From: Solirubrobacter phytolaccae
GTDB lineage: Bacteria; Actinomycetota; Thermoleophilia; Solirubrobacterales; Solirubrobacteraceae
Length of the DNA: 64,000 bases
Assembly (NCBI RefSeq): GCF_027587195.1
Contig: NZ_JAPDDP010000010.1
Coordinates: 1 to 64,000 of the forward strand
Direction of reading: 5' to 3'
In this document: positions 17,301-25,753 of the stretch, one piece after another
How positions within the stretch are numbered: position 1 is the stretch's first letter
Layout of the letters: each line of letters opens with the position of its first letter
Program-made: the position numbers and the translations under genes
Notes under the pieces: generated by a model
What the model saw: the letters and a program-made list of their open reading frames with translations, nothing else
Told to the model about the DNA's origin: nothing
Databases searched by the model: none

Positions 17301-18213
17301 CCGCCCGACGCTGCGCAAGGCCCTAGCGGCCGCGACCAAGAAGCTCGAGCGGACCGGGCAGACGAGCTGGACGTTCGGGAAGATCCCCAAGGCGGTTGCG
17401 CTGCCCGGGACCAACCAGACCGTGAAGGCGTACATGTCGCTGGTCGACGAGGGCGAGTCCGTCGGGCTGCGCGCGCTGGAGAGCCCGGCCGCGCAGGCGC
17501 TCAACATGCGCGCCGGCACGCGCCGCCTGCTCTCGCTGACGATCGCCGACCCGACGCGCCACTACCGCGGCTCCAAGCTCGGCAGCGCCGCGCAGCTCGT
17601 GCTGATCGAGGCGCCGCACGCCTCCCCCGCGGCGGTGCTGGAGGACGCGGCCAACGCGGCGATCGCCTCGCTGCTCGACCGCGCCGGCGGCCCCGTCTAC
17701 GACGCCGAGAGCTTCGAGCAGGTGCGCCAGTTCGTGGCGGGGAACGCCGCGGACGAGGTCGCGCGGATCGTCGCGGCCGTGGTGAAGATCCTCCAGGCCG
17801 CGCGTGACGTGCGCGCCCAGCTCGACCAGCTGCGCGGCCCCGCGTTCGACCCCGTCCGTCGCGACGTCGCCCAGCAGCTCGGCCGGCTCGTCTTCCCCGG
17901 GTTCATCACGCCGACCGGCGCGCAGCGGCTCGCCGACGTCGAGCGCTACCTGCGCGGCGCGGAGTGGCGACTGCAGCGCCTGAGCAAGAACGCCGCCGTC
18001 GACCGCGACCGGATGCTCGCGATCCACGAGCTCGAGCACGCGCACGAGTCCGTGCTGCGCAACCTGCCGCCGAGCGCGCGGCTGGACGGCGAGCTGGCCG
18101 AGGTGCCGTGGCTGCTGGAGGAGCTGCGGATCACCCAGTTCGCGCAGGCGCTCGGGCCCAAGGGCCAGGTCACGGCGCGCAAGATCCGCCGGATTCTCGA
18201 GGAAGCGACGTAG
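14395..18213 (+). CDS. hrpA: ATP-dependent RNA helicase HrpA (DEAH box)
   Basis: This 1272-residue protein is close to the usual length for HrpA (about 1300). Walker A is GETGSGKT at residues 85-92 and the DEAH box is at 182-185, followed by the TSAT motif and a helicase C-terminal half (LATNVAETSLTVPG, QRKGRCGR). A helicase-associated domain and OB-fold region follow, and the C-terminal half is the long DUF3418-type region specific to HrpA. It acts on RNA in the cytoplasm, with roles in mRNA and ribosome processing known from other bacteria. The start is GTG at 14395. Confidence 0.96.
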   Translation: MLQARLPELTIQDEFRLEQRYKRLVDGDEKGLARLDADIAKAVLRFEQRRAAVPAVSYPEELPVSARREDLLNAIREHQVVIVAGETGSGKTTQLPKICLELGRGVRGAIAHTQPRRLAARTVAERIADELKVPLGTAVGYAVRFNDKSGENTLLRLCTDGLLLAEIQNDRLLRRYDTIIVDEAHERSLNIDFLLGYLKRLLPQRPDLKVIITSATIDPERFANHFEGAPIIEVSGRTYPVEVRYREPEDDADQTDAIGDAVDELLREPPGDILVFLSGEREIRDTAEALEGRFKQVEILPLFARQSTAAQQRVWKPHKGRRVVLATNVAETSLTVPGIRYVVDPGTARISRYSARLKVQRLPIEPISQASADQRKGRCGRVADGIAIRLFSEENFEERPRFTDPEILRTSLAAVILQMAAIDLGDIEAFPFLDPPDRRQVRDGIALLQELGALDETGRVLTQLGRRLSQLPIDPRMGRMVLEAAGLGCVDELIVIAAALSIQDVRERPADQQAQADQAHARHADESSDFLAYWNLWRYLHEQRSELSVNQFRKQAKGEFLHYLRIREWQDLVSQIRQATKSMGIKINHEPAEPELIHQAILSGLLSHIGLKDSARREYTGARNAKFALWPGSGVKGQPAWIMVSELVETSRLWGRTAAKIEPRWIEPLAGHLIKRTYDNPRWDRKRAQVVATERVTLYGLPVVAGRVVGYGQIDAAMSRDLFIRRALVEGEWDTRHHFVADNEKLVAEIQALEERARRRDILVDDQTLYDFYAARVPDTVISGRHFDRWWRDERRVRPDLLTFTRELLINPVAAEDVAGRPDVWRQGELELKLSYRFEPGSAHDGVTVHVPLKILPQLRAQGFEWLVPAMREELVIALIRSLPKDIRKQLVPVPEVADSVLKRLEPRKRPLLESLAAEIEAQRGVRIPPDAWDPSRLPNHLRMTFSVEDEQGKVVAASQDLTALREKSRPTLRKALAAATKKLERTGQTSWTFGKIPKAVALPGTNQTVKAYMSLVDEGESVGLRALESPAAQALNMRAGTRRLLSLTIADPTRHYRGSKLGSAAQLVLIEAPHASPAAVLEDAANAAIASLLDRAGGPVYDAESFEQVRQFVAGNAADEVARIVAAVVKILQAARDVRAQLDQLRGPAFDPVRRDVAQQLGRLVFPGFITPTGAQRLADVERYLRGAEWRLQRLSKNAAVDRDRMLAIHELEHAHESVLRNLPPSARLDGELAEVPWLLEELRITQFAQALGPKGQVTARKIRRILEEAT

Positions 18214-18215
18214 CA

Positions 18216-18248
18216 CTGGGCGGCCCGCTCGGGTAGCGGACCGCCCAG
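18216..18248 (+). terminator. Hairpin terminator of the helicase gene
   Basis: CTGGGCGGCCCGCT (18216-18229) pairs with 18235-18248 over 14 positions with one mismatch and a 5-base loop. It begins 3 bases after the helicase stop codon. There is no T-run. Confidence 0.75.
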
Positions 18249-18304
18249 TCGCCCTCCCCCCTACGCCCAGCGACCATGCCCGGCGCAGAAATTGGGCTGA
18301 TCAG

Positions 18305-18310
18305 TAGGAT
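18305..18310 (+). promoter_or_regulatory. Candidate -10 element, TAGGAT, of the first AfsR-like gene
   Basis: TAGGAT lies 8 bases before the GTG start at 18319, so transcription would begin at or next to the start codon. No ribosome binding site is visible, which supports a leaderless mRNA. Confidence 0.45.
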
Positions 18311-18318
18311 CGACCTGA

Positions 18319-21084
18319 GTGGCAAAGGCTCGGCAAAGCCACGCGCTGAAATTCGGCGTGTTAGGGCCGTTGCGCGTCGAGGGCCCGTCCGGAGTGATCG
18401 CCGTCAACGCGCCGCGGCAGCGCACGCTGCTCGCCGTCCTGCTGCTCTCGCACCGCCACGACACGGTCACGATCGACCGCCTGATCGACGGCCTGTGGGG
18501 CGAGCACCCACCCGCGACCGCGATCAAGGCCGCGCAGGTCCACATCTCCCAGCTGCGCCGCCTGCTCGGCCCGGACGTGATCGTCACGCGCCCGAACGGC
18601 TACGCGCTCGCGGTCGACCCTGAAGCGCTCGACCTCGCACGCTTCGAGCAGCTCACGGAGCGGGCGCGCGGTGAGCCGCCGGAGCGCGCGGCCGAGACGT
18701 TGCGCGAGGCGCTATCGCTCTTCCGCGGCGCGCCCCTGGCCGACGCGCTGCTGCTCGGCCCGGCCGCGATCGAGGCCGACCGGATCGAGGCCGCCCGCCT
18801 GGACGCGCTCGAGCAGCGGATCGAGCACGACCTCACGCTCGGCCGCCACGCCGAGGTCGTCCCCGAGCTGGAGGCGCTCGCCGCCGAGCACGCCTACCGG
18901 GAGCGCTTCCACGCGCAGCTGATGCTCGCGCTCTACCGCTCCGGTCGCCAGGCGGACGCGCTCGACGCCTTCCACCGCGCCCGCCACGCCCTGGTCGAGG
19001 ACCTCGGCCTGGATCCGAGCCCCGCGCTCACCCGCCTCGAGGCGCAGATCCTCGCCCACGACCCGGCGCTGGAACTTAAACGTCCTGGACGTTTATCTTC
19101 CCAGGAACCTAAAGCCCCAGGTCCTTTATCTTCGCTTCCCACGCCCGCGACGCCGTTGCTCGGGCGTGAGGGCGATCTCGAGGCCGCGGAGGCGCTGCTC
19201 GCCGATCCGGACGTGCGGCTGTTGACGCTGACCGGGCCGGGCGGGATCGGGAAGACGCGGCTCGGGCTCGCGCTCGCGCACCGGCTCGCGCCGCGGTTCG
19301 GCGACGGCGCGCGGTTCGTCGCGCTGGCCGCGCTGGTGGACCCGGGGCTTGTGGCGTCGGAGATCGAGCAGGCGGCCGGCGAGGACCTCGCGACCGCCGA
19401 GCTGCTGCTGGTGGTCGACAACTTCGAGCAGCTGCTGGACGCCGCGCCCGAGCTGAGCCGGATCCTGGCGTCCTCGCCGCGGTCGAAGGTCGTCGTCACG
19501 AGCCGCGCGGCGCTACGCGTGCACGGCGAGTACGAGCTGGCGGTGTCGCCGCTCGCTCCGGAGCCGTCCGCGAAGCTGTTCGAACGCCGCGCGCGGGCGC
19601 TGAACCCGCGGCTGGAGCTGGCGCCGGAGGACGACGTGCTGATCGGGCGCATCTGCGAGCGCCTGGACGGGCTGCCGCTGGCGATCGAGCTCGCCGCCGC
19701 CCGTACGAAGGTGCTCGCACTGGCCGCGATCCTCGACCGGCTCTCGAAGCGACTGGACCTGCTGAGCGCCGGCCCGCGTGACGCGCCCGTCCGCCAGCAG
19801 ACGTTGCGCGCCGCGATCGGCTGGAGCTACGACCTGCTCGAGCCCGCCGCGCAGGCCACGTTCGACCGGCTCGGCGTCTTCGCCGGCGGTTTCACCTTCG
19901 ACGCCGCGGAGGCGGTGTGCGGCCTGGACGCGCTCGACACCGTCGCCGCGCTCGTCGACCACAGCCTCCTGCGCGGCACCGGCGGCCGCTTCGAGATGCT
20001 GGAGACGGTGCGTGAGTACGCGCTGGATCGCCTCGAGGCGTCCGGGGCGACCGAGGCTGCCCGGCGCGCCCACGCGCGCCACTACGCGGACGCGTTCGCG
20101 ACCGCCGAGGCGGAGATCCAGGGTCGGGACGCGCGCCGGTGGCTGGACCGGCTGGACGTCGAGCGCGAGAACGTCCGCGCCGCGATCCACTTCGCGGTGG
20201 CCGACGGCGACGCCGAGACGGCGCTCACGCTGTGCGCGAACGTGTGGCGCTACTGGGAGCGGCGCGGCAACCTCGCCGAAGGGCGCGAGGTGCTCGCGGC
20301 CGCGCTCGGGGCGCCGGACGGGCCGCCGCACCTACGACTGCAGGCGCTCAACGGCGCCGGGGCGCTGGCCGGCGACCAGGGTGATCTCGTTGCGGCCAAG
20401 GCGCTGTTCGAGGAGAGCCTGGCGCTCGCGCGGGCGCTCGGCGAGGACCGGCGCGCGGCGCGCACGGAGGGCAACCTCGGCAGTATCGCGCTGCTCGAGT
20501 TCGACTATCAGACCGCGATCGCGCACTACGAGGGCGCGGACGTGTACATGCGCGCGGTCGACGACCCGTGGGGCCGGAGCCTGAACGCGCAGAACCTCGG
20601 GATCGCGCACGCGGGCGCCGGTCACCACACGCGCGCGGTCGAGCGGCTGACGGAGAGCGTCGCCCAGGCGCGCCGCGTCGACGATCCGACGCTCCTCGCC
20701 TCGACGCTGCGCACCCACGGCCGGATCCTGCTCGCGGACGCCGAGGCCGATCCGCGGCCGGCGTTGGCGATCATGCGCGAGGCGATGGAGCTCCAGCGCG
20801 ACCTGCTGGAGCGCCCGGGCCTCACCGAGTCGTTCGAGACGCTGGCGCGCGTCGCGGGCACGCAGGGCGACCCGCGCAGCGGCGCGCTCCTGCTCGGCGC
20901 CGCGGAGGCACTGCGGGCCGCGGCGGGCGGCATGCGCCCGTCGGACGAGCAGGTGTGGGTCGACGAGACCGTCGCCGTCCTGCGCGGCGCGCTCGGCGAG
21001 GCGGCCTACGCCGACGCCGAACGCGAGGGCGCGGAGCTCGCGCTCTCAGACGCGCTCGCTCTCGCCCTCGCCGTGTGTAGCTAA
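18319..21084 (+). CDS. AfsR/SARP-type transcriptional regulator (wHTH, BTAD, NB-ARC ATPase, TPR), copy 1
   Basis: The product has 921 residues. The order is an OmpR-type winged helix (about 10-95), a bacterial transcriptional activator domain (about 100-250), a linker carrying two palindrome-encoded peptides (253-272), an NB-ARC ATPase with P-loop GPGGIGKT (306-313) and [11 protein letters not shown] as Walker B, then TPR-like helices to the end. Such STAND-type regulators act as ATP-controlled activators, often of secondary metabolism or transport. Copy 2 follows 79 bases downstream. The start is GTG without a ribosome site. TTA codons occur in the linker elements and at residue 15 (V-L-G-P). 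Confidence 0.92.
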   Translation: MAKARQSHALKFGVLGPLRVEGPSGVIAVNAPRQRTLLAVLLLSHRHDTVTIDRLIDGLWGEHPPATAIKAAQVHISQLRRLLGPDVIVTRPNGYALAVDPEALDLARFEQLTERARGEPPERAAETLREALSLFRGAPLADALLLGPAAIEADRIEAARLDALEQRIEHDLTLGRHAEVVPELEALAAEHAYRERFHAQLMLALYRSGRQADALDAFHRARHALVEDLGLDPSPALTRLEAQILAHDPALELKRPGRLSSQEPKAPGPLSSLPTPATPLLGREGDLEAAEALLADPDVRLLTLTGPGGIGKTRLGLALAHRLAPRFGDGARFVALAALVDPGLVASEIEQAAGEDLATAELLLVVDNFEQLLDAAPELSRILASSPRSKVVVTSRAALRVHGEYELAVSPLAPEPSAKLFERRARALNPRLELAPEDDVLIGRICERLDGLPLAIELAAARTKVLALAAILDRLSKRLDLLSAGPRDAPVRQQTLRAAIGWSYDLLEPAAQATFDRLGVFAGGFTFDAAEAVCGLDALDTVAALVDHSLLRGTGGRFEMLETVREYALDRLEASGATEAARRAHARHYADAFATAEAEIQGRDARRWLDRLDVERENVRAAIHFAVADGDAETALTLCANVWRYWERRGNLAEGREVLAAALGAPDGPPHLRLQALNGAGALAGDQGDLVAAKALFEESLALARALGEDRRAARTEGNLGSIALLEFDYQTAIAHYEGADVYMRAVDDPWGRSLNAQNLGIAHAGAGHHTRAVERLTESVAQARRVDDPTLLASTLRTHGRILLADAEADPRPALAIMREAMELQRDLLERPGLTESFETLARVAGTQGDPRSGALLLGAAEALRAAAGGMRPSDEQVWVDETVAVLRGALGEAAYADAEREGAELALSDALALALAVCS
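19075..19137 (+). repeat. Two in-frame palindromic mini-elements inside AfsR-like copy 1
   Basis: The first element contains the perfect palindrome AAACGTCCTGGACGTTT (19078-19094). The second (19110-19128) is the reverse complement of TAAAGGACCTGGGGCTTTA. Each is followed by TCTTC. They are read in the host frame as LKRPGRLSS and PKAPGPLSS (residues 253-261 and 264-272). They are much more AT-rich than their surroundings and use the codons AAA and TTA. They sit in the linker between the BTAD and NB-ARC domains. Confidence 0.9.
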
Positions 21085-21163
21085 TTGCGCCAACCCATGC
21101 GGATCACCCCTCCTGGCGCTGCGTCGTAGTCGGCACCCCATAGGGCGGTAAAGTCCGGCGGCG

Positions 21164-23866
21164 ATGGACTTCGCGATCCTCGGTCCGCTGCGGGTCGTGG
21201 GGCCCGCGGGCGAGATCGAGCTCCGCGCGCCCAAGCACCGCGCCCTGCTGGCGACGCTGCTGCTGGCGTACCGCGACGGCGCGGTCTCCGCTGCGCGGCT
21301 GATCGACGTCCTCTGGGACGAGGACCCGCCGGCGACGGCGTCCAAGGCGCTGCAGGTCCACGTGTCCCAGCTGCGCCGGCTGCTCGGACCGGACGCGATC
21401 GAGACCCGCCCGTCGGGCTACGCGGTCCGCCTCGCCCCGGGTGGCCTGGATCTCGAGCGCTTCGAGACGCTCGCCGCCCAGGCCCGCACCGCGCCGCCCG
21501 AGGCCGCGGTGACGTTGCTGCGGGAGGCGCTCGCCGAGTTCCGGGGTGAGCCGCTCGCGGACGCGCCGCTCTACGGCCCCGCCCGCGGTGAGCAGGACCG
21601 CCTCGAGAGCGCCCGCCTGGAAGCGCTCGAGCGGCGGATCGAGCTGGAGCTGGACCTGGGCGCCGGCGGTGCGCTCGTCGCCGAGCTCGAGCAGCTCACG
21701 GCCGCGCACCCGTATCGCGAGCGACTGCATGCGCAGCTGATGCTCTCGCTCTACCGCGCCGACCGCCAGGCCGACGCCCTGGACGCCTACCGCCGCGCCC
21801 GCCACGCGCTCGTCGAGGACCTCGGTCTGGACCCGAGCCCGGCCCTCCAACGGCTGGAGGCGCAGATCCTCGCCCACGACCCGGCGTTGCGCGGCAAACC
21901 TAAAGGCCCTGGGGCTTTATCTTCCGCCGAGGCCCCGCCGACGCCTCCGTTGCCCGTGCCCGCGACGGCGTTGCTCGGGCGCGAGGACGACCTGCTGACC
22001 GCGGAGGGGCTGCTGGAGGACGCGGATGTGCGGCTGCTGACGCTGACCGGGCCGGGCGGGATCGGCAAGACGCGGTTCGCGCTCGAGCTCGCGCACCGGC
22101 TCGGGGAGCGGTTCGCGGAGGGCGCGCGGTTCGTGACGCTCGGCGCGCTGGAGGATCCGGCGCTCGTCGCCGCGCAGCTGGAGGCGGCGATCGGCGAGAC
22201 CGCCGGGCGCGAGCTGCTGGTGGTCGTCGACAACTTCGAGCAGCTGCTGGACGCCGCGTCGACGTTGAACGGCATCCTCGCCGCCTCGCCCCGCAGCAAG
22301 CTCGTGGTGACCAGCCGCGCGCCGCTGCACCTGGCGGCCGAGCACGAGCTGGCGCTGGGCCCGCTCGCGGCCGAGCCTGCAGTCGCGCTGTTCCTGCGCC
22401 GCGCCCGCGCCGTCAACCCGCGCCTGCGCGACGACGAGACCGGCGTCGTTGAGGAGATCTGCCGCCGCCTGGACGGGCTCCCGCTCGCGATCGAGCTCGC
22501 CGCCGCCCGGATCAAGGTCCTCTCGCCCAAGGAGATCCTCGACCGGCTCTCGCGCCGGCTGGACCTCCTGAGCGCCGGCCCGCGCGACGCGCCCCAGCGC
22601 CAGCAGACCCTCCGGGCCGCGATCGGCTGGAGCTACGACCTGCTCGACGCCGGCTCCCAGCGGCTGTTCCGCGAGCTCGGGGTCTTCAGCGGCAGCTTCA
22701 CGCTCACCGCGGCCGAGGCGGTCTGCGGCCTGGAGGCGCTCGACGGGATCGCCGCGCTCGCCGACCACAGCCTGCTCACGGCCCACGACGGCCGCTTCGC
22801 GATGCTCGAGACCGTCCGCGAGTACGCGCTCGAGCAGCTCGGCGAGGCCCCGGACGTGCGCGACCGCCACGCGCGCGCCTACGTCCAGCTGCTCGCGGAG
22901 GCCGAGGACGGGCTCGTGAGCCCGCAGCAGCGCGACTGGCTGGAGCGCCTGGACGCCGACCACGACAACGTCCGCGCGGCGCTCCGGCACACGATCGCCG
23001 CCGGCGACGGCGACACGGCGCTCGCGCTGGTCGGCCCGCTGTGGCGCTACTGGCTGCTGCGCGGCGGCGTCAGCGAAGGGCGCGAGCTGGCCCGCGCGGC
23101 GCTCGCCCTGCCCGGCGGCACCGCCGAGGCACGTCTGCGGACCGCGAACGGCGCCGGCATCCTGGCCGCCGAGCAGGGCGACTTCGAGGCCGCCCGCGTG
23201 CACTTCGAGGAGGGCCTGGCGCGCGCCCGCGAGCTCGGCATCCGCGAGCGCGAGGCGCGGATCGTCTCCAACCTCGGCGTCCTCGCCGTCTACCGCAGCG
23301 ACTTCGAGATCGCCATCGCCCTCTACGACGAGGCCACGGTGATCGCGCGCGAGCTCGGCGACGAGCGCGCGGTCAGCCTCTACACGCAGAACCTCGGGAT
23401 CGTCCACGACGAGGTCGGCAACCCGGCGGCGGCAATCACGCTGCTTGAGGAGAGCGTCGCGATCGCCCGCCGCGTCGGCGAGCCCGCCCACCTCACCTCG
23501 ACGGAGGAGTCGCTCGCCCGCGTGCTCTACGACACCGACGAGGAGCGCGCGATCGAGCTGCTGCGGCTCGCCCTGAACCGCGCGCACGAGATCGGCGACT
23601 CGTACGGGATCGTCGGCTGTCTGGAGACCGCGGCGGCGGCCGCGACCCACCGCGGCGACCCGGGTGCCGGCGCCCGGCTGTGGGGCGCGGCGGACGCGCT
23701 GCGCGAGGCCCGCGGCACCACCCGCCAGCCGGACGAGCGGCGCTTCGGCGAGCGCGTCGAGGCCGAGTTGCGCGCGGCGCTCGGCGCTCCCGGCTACCAG
23801 GAGGCCGTCGACGCGGGCGCCGCGCTGGCGCTCGACGACGCGGTCAGCCTTGCGTTGCGGGTATGA
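21164..23866 (+). CDS. AfsR/SARP-type transcriptional regulator, copy 2
   Basis: The product has 900 residues and is a clear paralogue of the preceding gene along its full length, with the same order of winged helix, BTAD, NB-ARC (P-loop GPGGIGKT, 296-303) and TPR-like repeats. Identical blocks include [11 protein letters not shown] and [10 protein letters not shown]. The linker has one palindromic element (residues 246-254) where copy 1 has two. The 3' end overlaps the convergent MFS gene by 23 bases. Regulation of that exporter is plausible from position only. Confidence 0.92.
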   Translation: MDFAILGPLRVVGPAGEIELRAPKHRALLATLLLAYRDGAVSAARLIDVLWDEDPPATASKALQVHVSQLRRLLGPDAIETRPSGYAVRLAPGGLDLERFETLAAQARTAPPEAAVTLLREALAEFRGEPLADAPLYGPARGEQDRLESARLEALERRIELELDLGAGGALVAELEQLTAAHPYRERLHAQLMLSLYRADRQADALDAYRRARHALVEDLGLDPSPALQRLEAQILAHDPALRGKPKGPGALSSAEAPPTPPLPVPATALLGREDDLLTAEGLLEDADVRLLTLTGPGGIGKTRFALELAHRLGERFAEGARFVTLGALEDPALVAAQLEAAIGETAGRELLVVVDNFEQLLDAASTLNGILAASPRSKLVVTSRAPLHLAAEHELALGPLAAEPAVALFLRRARAVNPRLRDDETGVVEEICRRLDGLPLAIELAAARIKVLSPKEILDRLSRRLDLLSAGPRDAPQRQQTLRAAIGWSYDLLDAGSQRLFRELGVFSGSFTLTAAEAVCGLEALDGIAALADHSLLTAHDGRFAMLETVREYALEQLGEAPDVRDRHARAYVQLLAEAEDGLVSPQQRDWLERLDADHDNVRAALRHTIAAGDGDTALALVGPLWRYWLLRGGVSEGRELARAALALPGGTAEARLRTANGAGILAAEQGDFEAARVHFEEGLARARELGIREREARIVSNLGVLAVYRSDFEIAIALYDEATVIARELGDERAVSLYTQNLGIVHDEVGNPAAAITLLEESVAIARRVGEPAHLTSTEESLARVLYDTDEERAIELLRLALNRAHEIGDSYGIVGCLETAAAAATHRGDPGAGARLWGAADALREARGTTRQPDERRFGERVEAELRAALGAPGYQEAVDAGAALALDDAVSLALRV
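21899..21925 (+). repeat. In-frame palindromic mini-element inside AfsR-like copy 2
   Basis: TAAAGGCCCTGGGGCTTTA (21901-21919) followed by TCTTC is read as PKGPGALSS. It differs at one position from the elements at 62662 and, inverted, at 19110. It lies at the same linker position as the pair in copy 1. Confidence 0.9.
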
Positions 23867-25064
23867 GCGTCGGGACGGGCGCCCTCGAGGTCCGCTCGCG
23901 CAGCAGGAACGCCGCGCACGCCCAGACGACGAGCAGGATCGTGCCCGAGATGCCGAAGATCGCGCGGCCGCCGAACGCGGTCGCGAGCGCGCCGCCGGCG
24001 ATCACCGCGAGGCCGAAGCCCCACGAGTCCAGCGAGTCGACGAGCCCGAACGCGCGGCCGTGCACCCGCTCGGGGATCGCCCGCGTGAGCAGGATCCGGT
24101 TGCTCGTGCTGAACAGGCCGTTGGCCGCGCCGGTGAAGCCGAACGTGAACAGCGCGAAGCCGAGCCCCGGCGCGAACGCGGTGCTGAGCATCCCCACGGC
24201 GATCCCGGCCAGCCCGGCGAAGTAGCACAGGCGCGCGTCGCCGCCGTCCCGGCCCGCGCACAGCGCGCCGACGATCAGCCCGAACCCGTAGACGCTGACC
24301 AGCAGCGCGAAGCCGGTCGCTCCCGCCTTCAGGTCGCGCTGGGCGAGCACGAGCTCGCCGACGTTCATCGTCGCCGCGCACAGCGTCACGGTCGCCGACG
24401 TGCCGACCATGATCCGCACGACGCGATCGCGCAGGACGCCGCGCAGCGAGTCGGCGGTGCCGTCTTCGTCCGCGTCGGCCGCGGCCGGGCGGCGGATGTG
24501 CCCGCGCAGACGCAGGAGCAGCAGCGCGGACAGCCCGAAGGTGATCGCGTTGATGCCCAGCACGGCGGCCGGTGAGGCGACCACGAGCAGGCCCGCGGCC
24601 AGGACCGGCCCGAGCAGCTGGCCCGTGTCGCGCACCGCGTTGAACAGCCCGGTCGCCGGGGCCAACCGCGTCGGGGCGACGAGCCCCGGCAGCAGCGCCC
24701 ACGTCGACGGGCGGAACAGCGCGGTGCCGAACCCGGCCAGCAGCGCGAGCGCGATCATCGCGCCCGTGCCGTGGGTGAAGACGAGGGCGCCGAACGCCGA
24801 CGCGCGGATCACGTCGGCGAGGATGGCGCCCCCGAGCCGCGACGTGCGGTCGATCGCCGCGCCCAACAGCGGCCCCAACAGCATCGCCGGCAGCAGGTCG
24901 GCCAGGAGCACTGCGGTCGCGCCCCAGGCCGATCCGATCCGCTCGTACGCGAGCACGAGCAGCGCGATGTAGCCCGCACCGGCGCCCAGCGCGCCCTGCG
25001 CGTGCGCCGCGAAGAACCAGCGGGCGCGCCGCTCGTTCCTCCACATGTCCATCATGGGCTTCAT
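23844..25064 (-). CDS. MFS transporter (MFS_3/drug-export type)
   Basis: This 406-residue membrane protein has about twelve hydrophobic segments and a central polar loop (around RRPAAADADEDG). Typical motifs are GPLLGAAIDRTSRL in the first half and LTRAIPERVHGRAFG in the second. It is probably a proton-driven exporter of small molecules. It runs convergently into the second AfsR-like gene, overlapping it by 23 bases. A close paralogue (same GAGYxAxLxLAYE and GSAWGATAVLLADL blocks) lies at the right edge of the window. Confidence 0.9.
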   Translation of the reverse strand: MKPMMDMWRNERRARWFFAAHAQGALGAGAGYIALLVLAYERIGSAWGATAVLLADLLPAMLLGPLLGAAIDRTSRLGGAILADVIRASAFGALVFTHGTGAMIALALLAGFGTALFRPSTWALLPGLVAPTRLAPATGLFNAVRDTGQLLGPVLAAGLLVVASPAAVLGINAITFGLSALLLLRLRGHIRRPAAADADEDGTADSLRGVLRDRVVRIMVGTSATVTLCAATMNVGELVLAQRDLKAGATGFALLVSVYGFGLIVGALCAGRDGGDARLCYFAGLAGIAVGMLSTAFAPGLGFALFTFGFTGAANGLFSTSNRILLTRAIPERVHGRAFGLVDSLDSWGFGLAVIAGGALATAFGGRAIFGISGTILLVVWACAAFLLRERTSRAPVPTLIPATQG

Positions 25065-25070
25065 CGCACC

Positions 25071-25108
25071 CGCTTTATCGGCAGGTCCGGCAAAGAGCCG
25101 GTAAAGCG
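25071..25108. promoter_or_regulatory. Inverted repeat next to the MFS start codon
   Basis: CGCTTTATCGGC (25071-25082) and GCCGGTAAAGCG (25097-25108) pair at 11 of 12 positions around 14 bases. The repeat lies between the cupredoxin stop (25133) and the MFS ATG (25064). It may be an operator for the exporter or a terminator of the upstream operon. It has no T-run. Confidence 0.5.
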
Positions 25109-25132
25109 ATCCACCGATCGGGGGAAGCCGCG

Positions 25133-25753
25133 TTAGCGCACGCTGATCGCGGCGGCCATTCCCGCCTCCTCGTGCTGGGGCAGCGAGCAGTACAGCGTGT
25201 AGGACCCGGCCGGCAACGTGACCGTCAGCGTCTTGGTCTCCCCCGGCGCGAGATCGATCTTGCCCAGGTCGCGCGTGGCGTCACGCACGGTCAGGTTGTG
25301 GTCGTCCTCGCCACGGTTGTTGGCGTTGAAGTCGATCTTCCCCGCGGCCAGGATCCGGTAGGACGGCCGGACCGTCCACTCGCGCACGTCCGTGAGGTCC
25401 ACGTTCGTGCGTGACGGGAGCGGCACGGGCGTCGTCGTCGCCACGGGCGTGGCGGTCGGCGTCGGCGTCGCGGTCGCGCCCGGCTTCGGGGTCGGCGTCG
25501 CCTCGGGCTTGTCCCCCGAGGACGGCGAGTCCGGCCGCGGCGACGGGTTCGTCGACGGCGTCTCCGCCCCCGGGTTCCCGGGCTTCTTCGGCTTCGGCTT
25601 GGCCTTGACGGGCTTCTGCTTGCACGTCTTCTTGGCCGCCGGCGTGTAGGCGGCGGCGCCGATGCTGGTGGTCGCCACGCACTTGCGCGGCTTGACCTCC
25701 ATCGTCGGGCCGCCGAAGCCGGCGAGGCTCAGCAGGATCGCGAACCAGGTCAC
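25133..25753 (-). CDS. Cupredoxin-domain protein with Pro/Thr-rich linker
   Basis: The product has 206 residues. A short hydrophobic N-terminus (about 1-17) is followed by a Lys/Pro-rich and then Thr/Pro-rich spacer (45-112, with PTPTPTATP), and a C-terminal cupredoxin fold (118-206). The type-1 copper ligands are all present: H152, C189, H194 and M199. It is likely exported or membrane-tethered, acting as an electron carrier outside the cell. The GTG start overlaps the DUF1501 gene stop (GTGA), so it is co-translated with that gene. A redox role for the DUF1501/DUF1800 pair is inferred. Confidence 0.85.
   Translation of the reverse strand: MTWFAILLSLAGFGGPTMEVKPRKCVATTSIGAAAYTPAAKKTCKQKPVKAKPKPKKPGNPGAETPSTNPSPRPDSPSSGDKPEATPTPKPGATATPTPTATPVATTTPVPLPSRTNVDLTDVREWTVRPSYRILAAGKIDFNANNRGEDDHNLTVRDATRDLGKIDLAPGETKTLTVTLPAGSYTLYCSLPQHEEAGMAAAISVR

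Noticed and set aside
19078-19128. Palindromes in the AfsR-like gene as intrinsic terminators
   Set aside because: They lie in the middle of an intact frame, have no T-run, and recur in the same reading frame in other genes.
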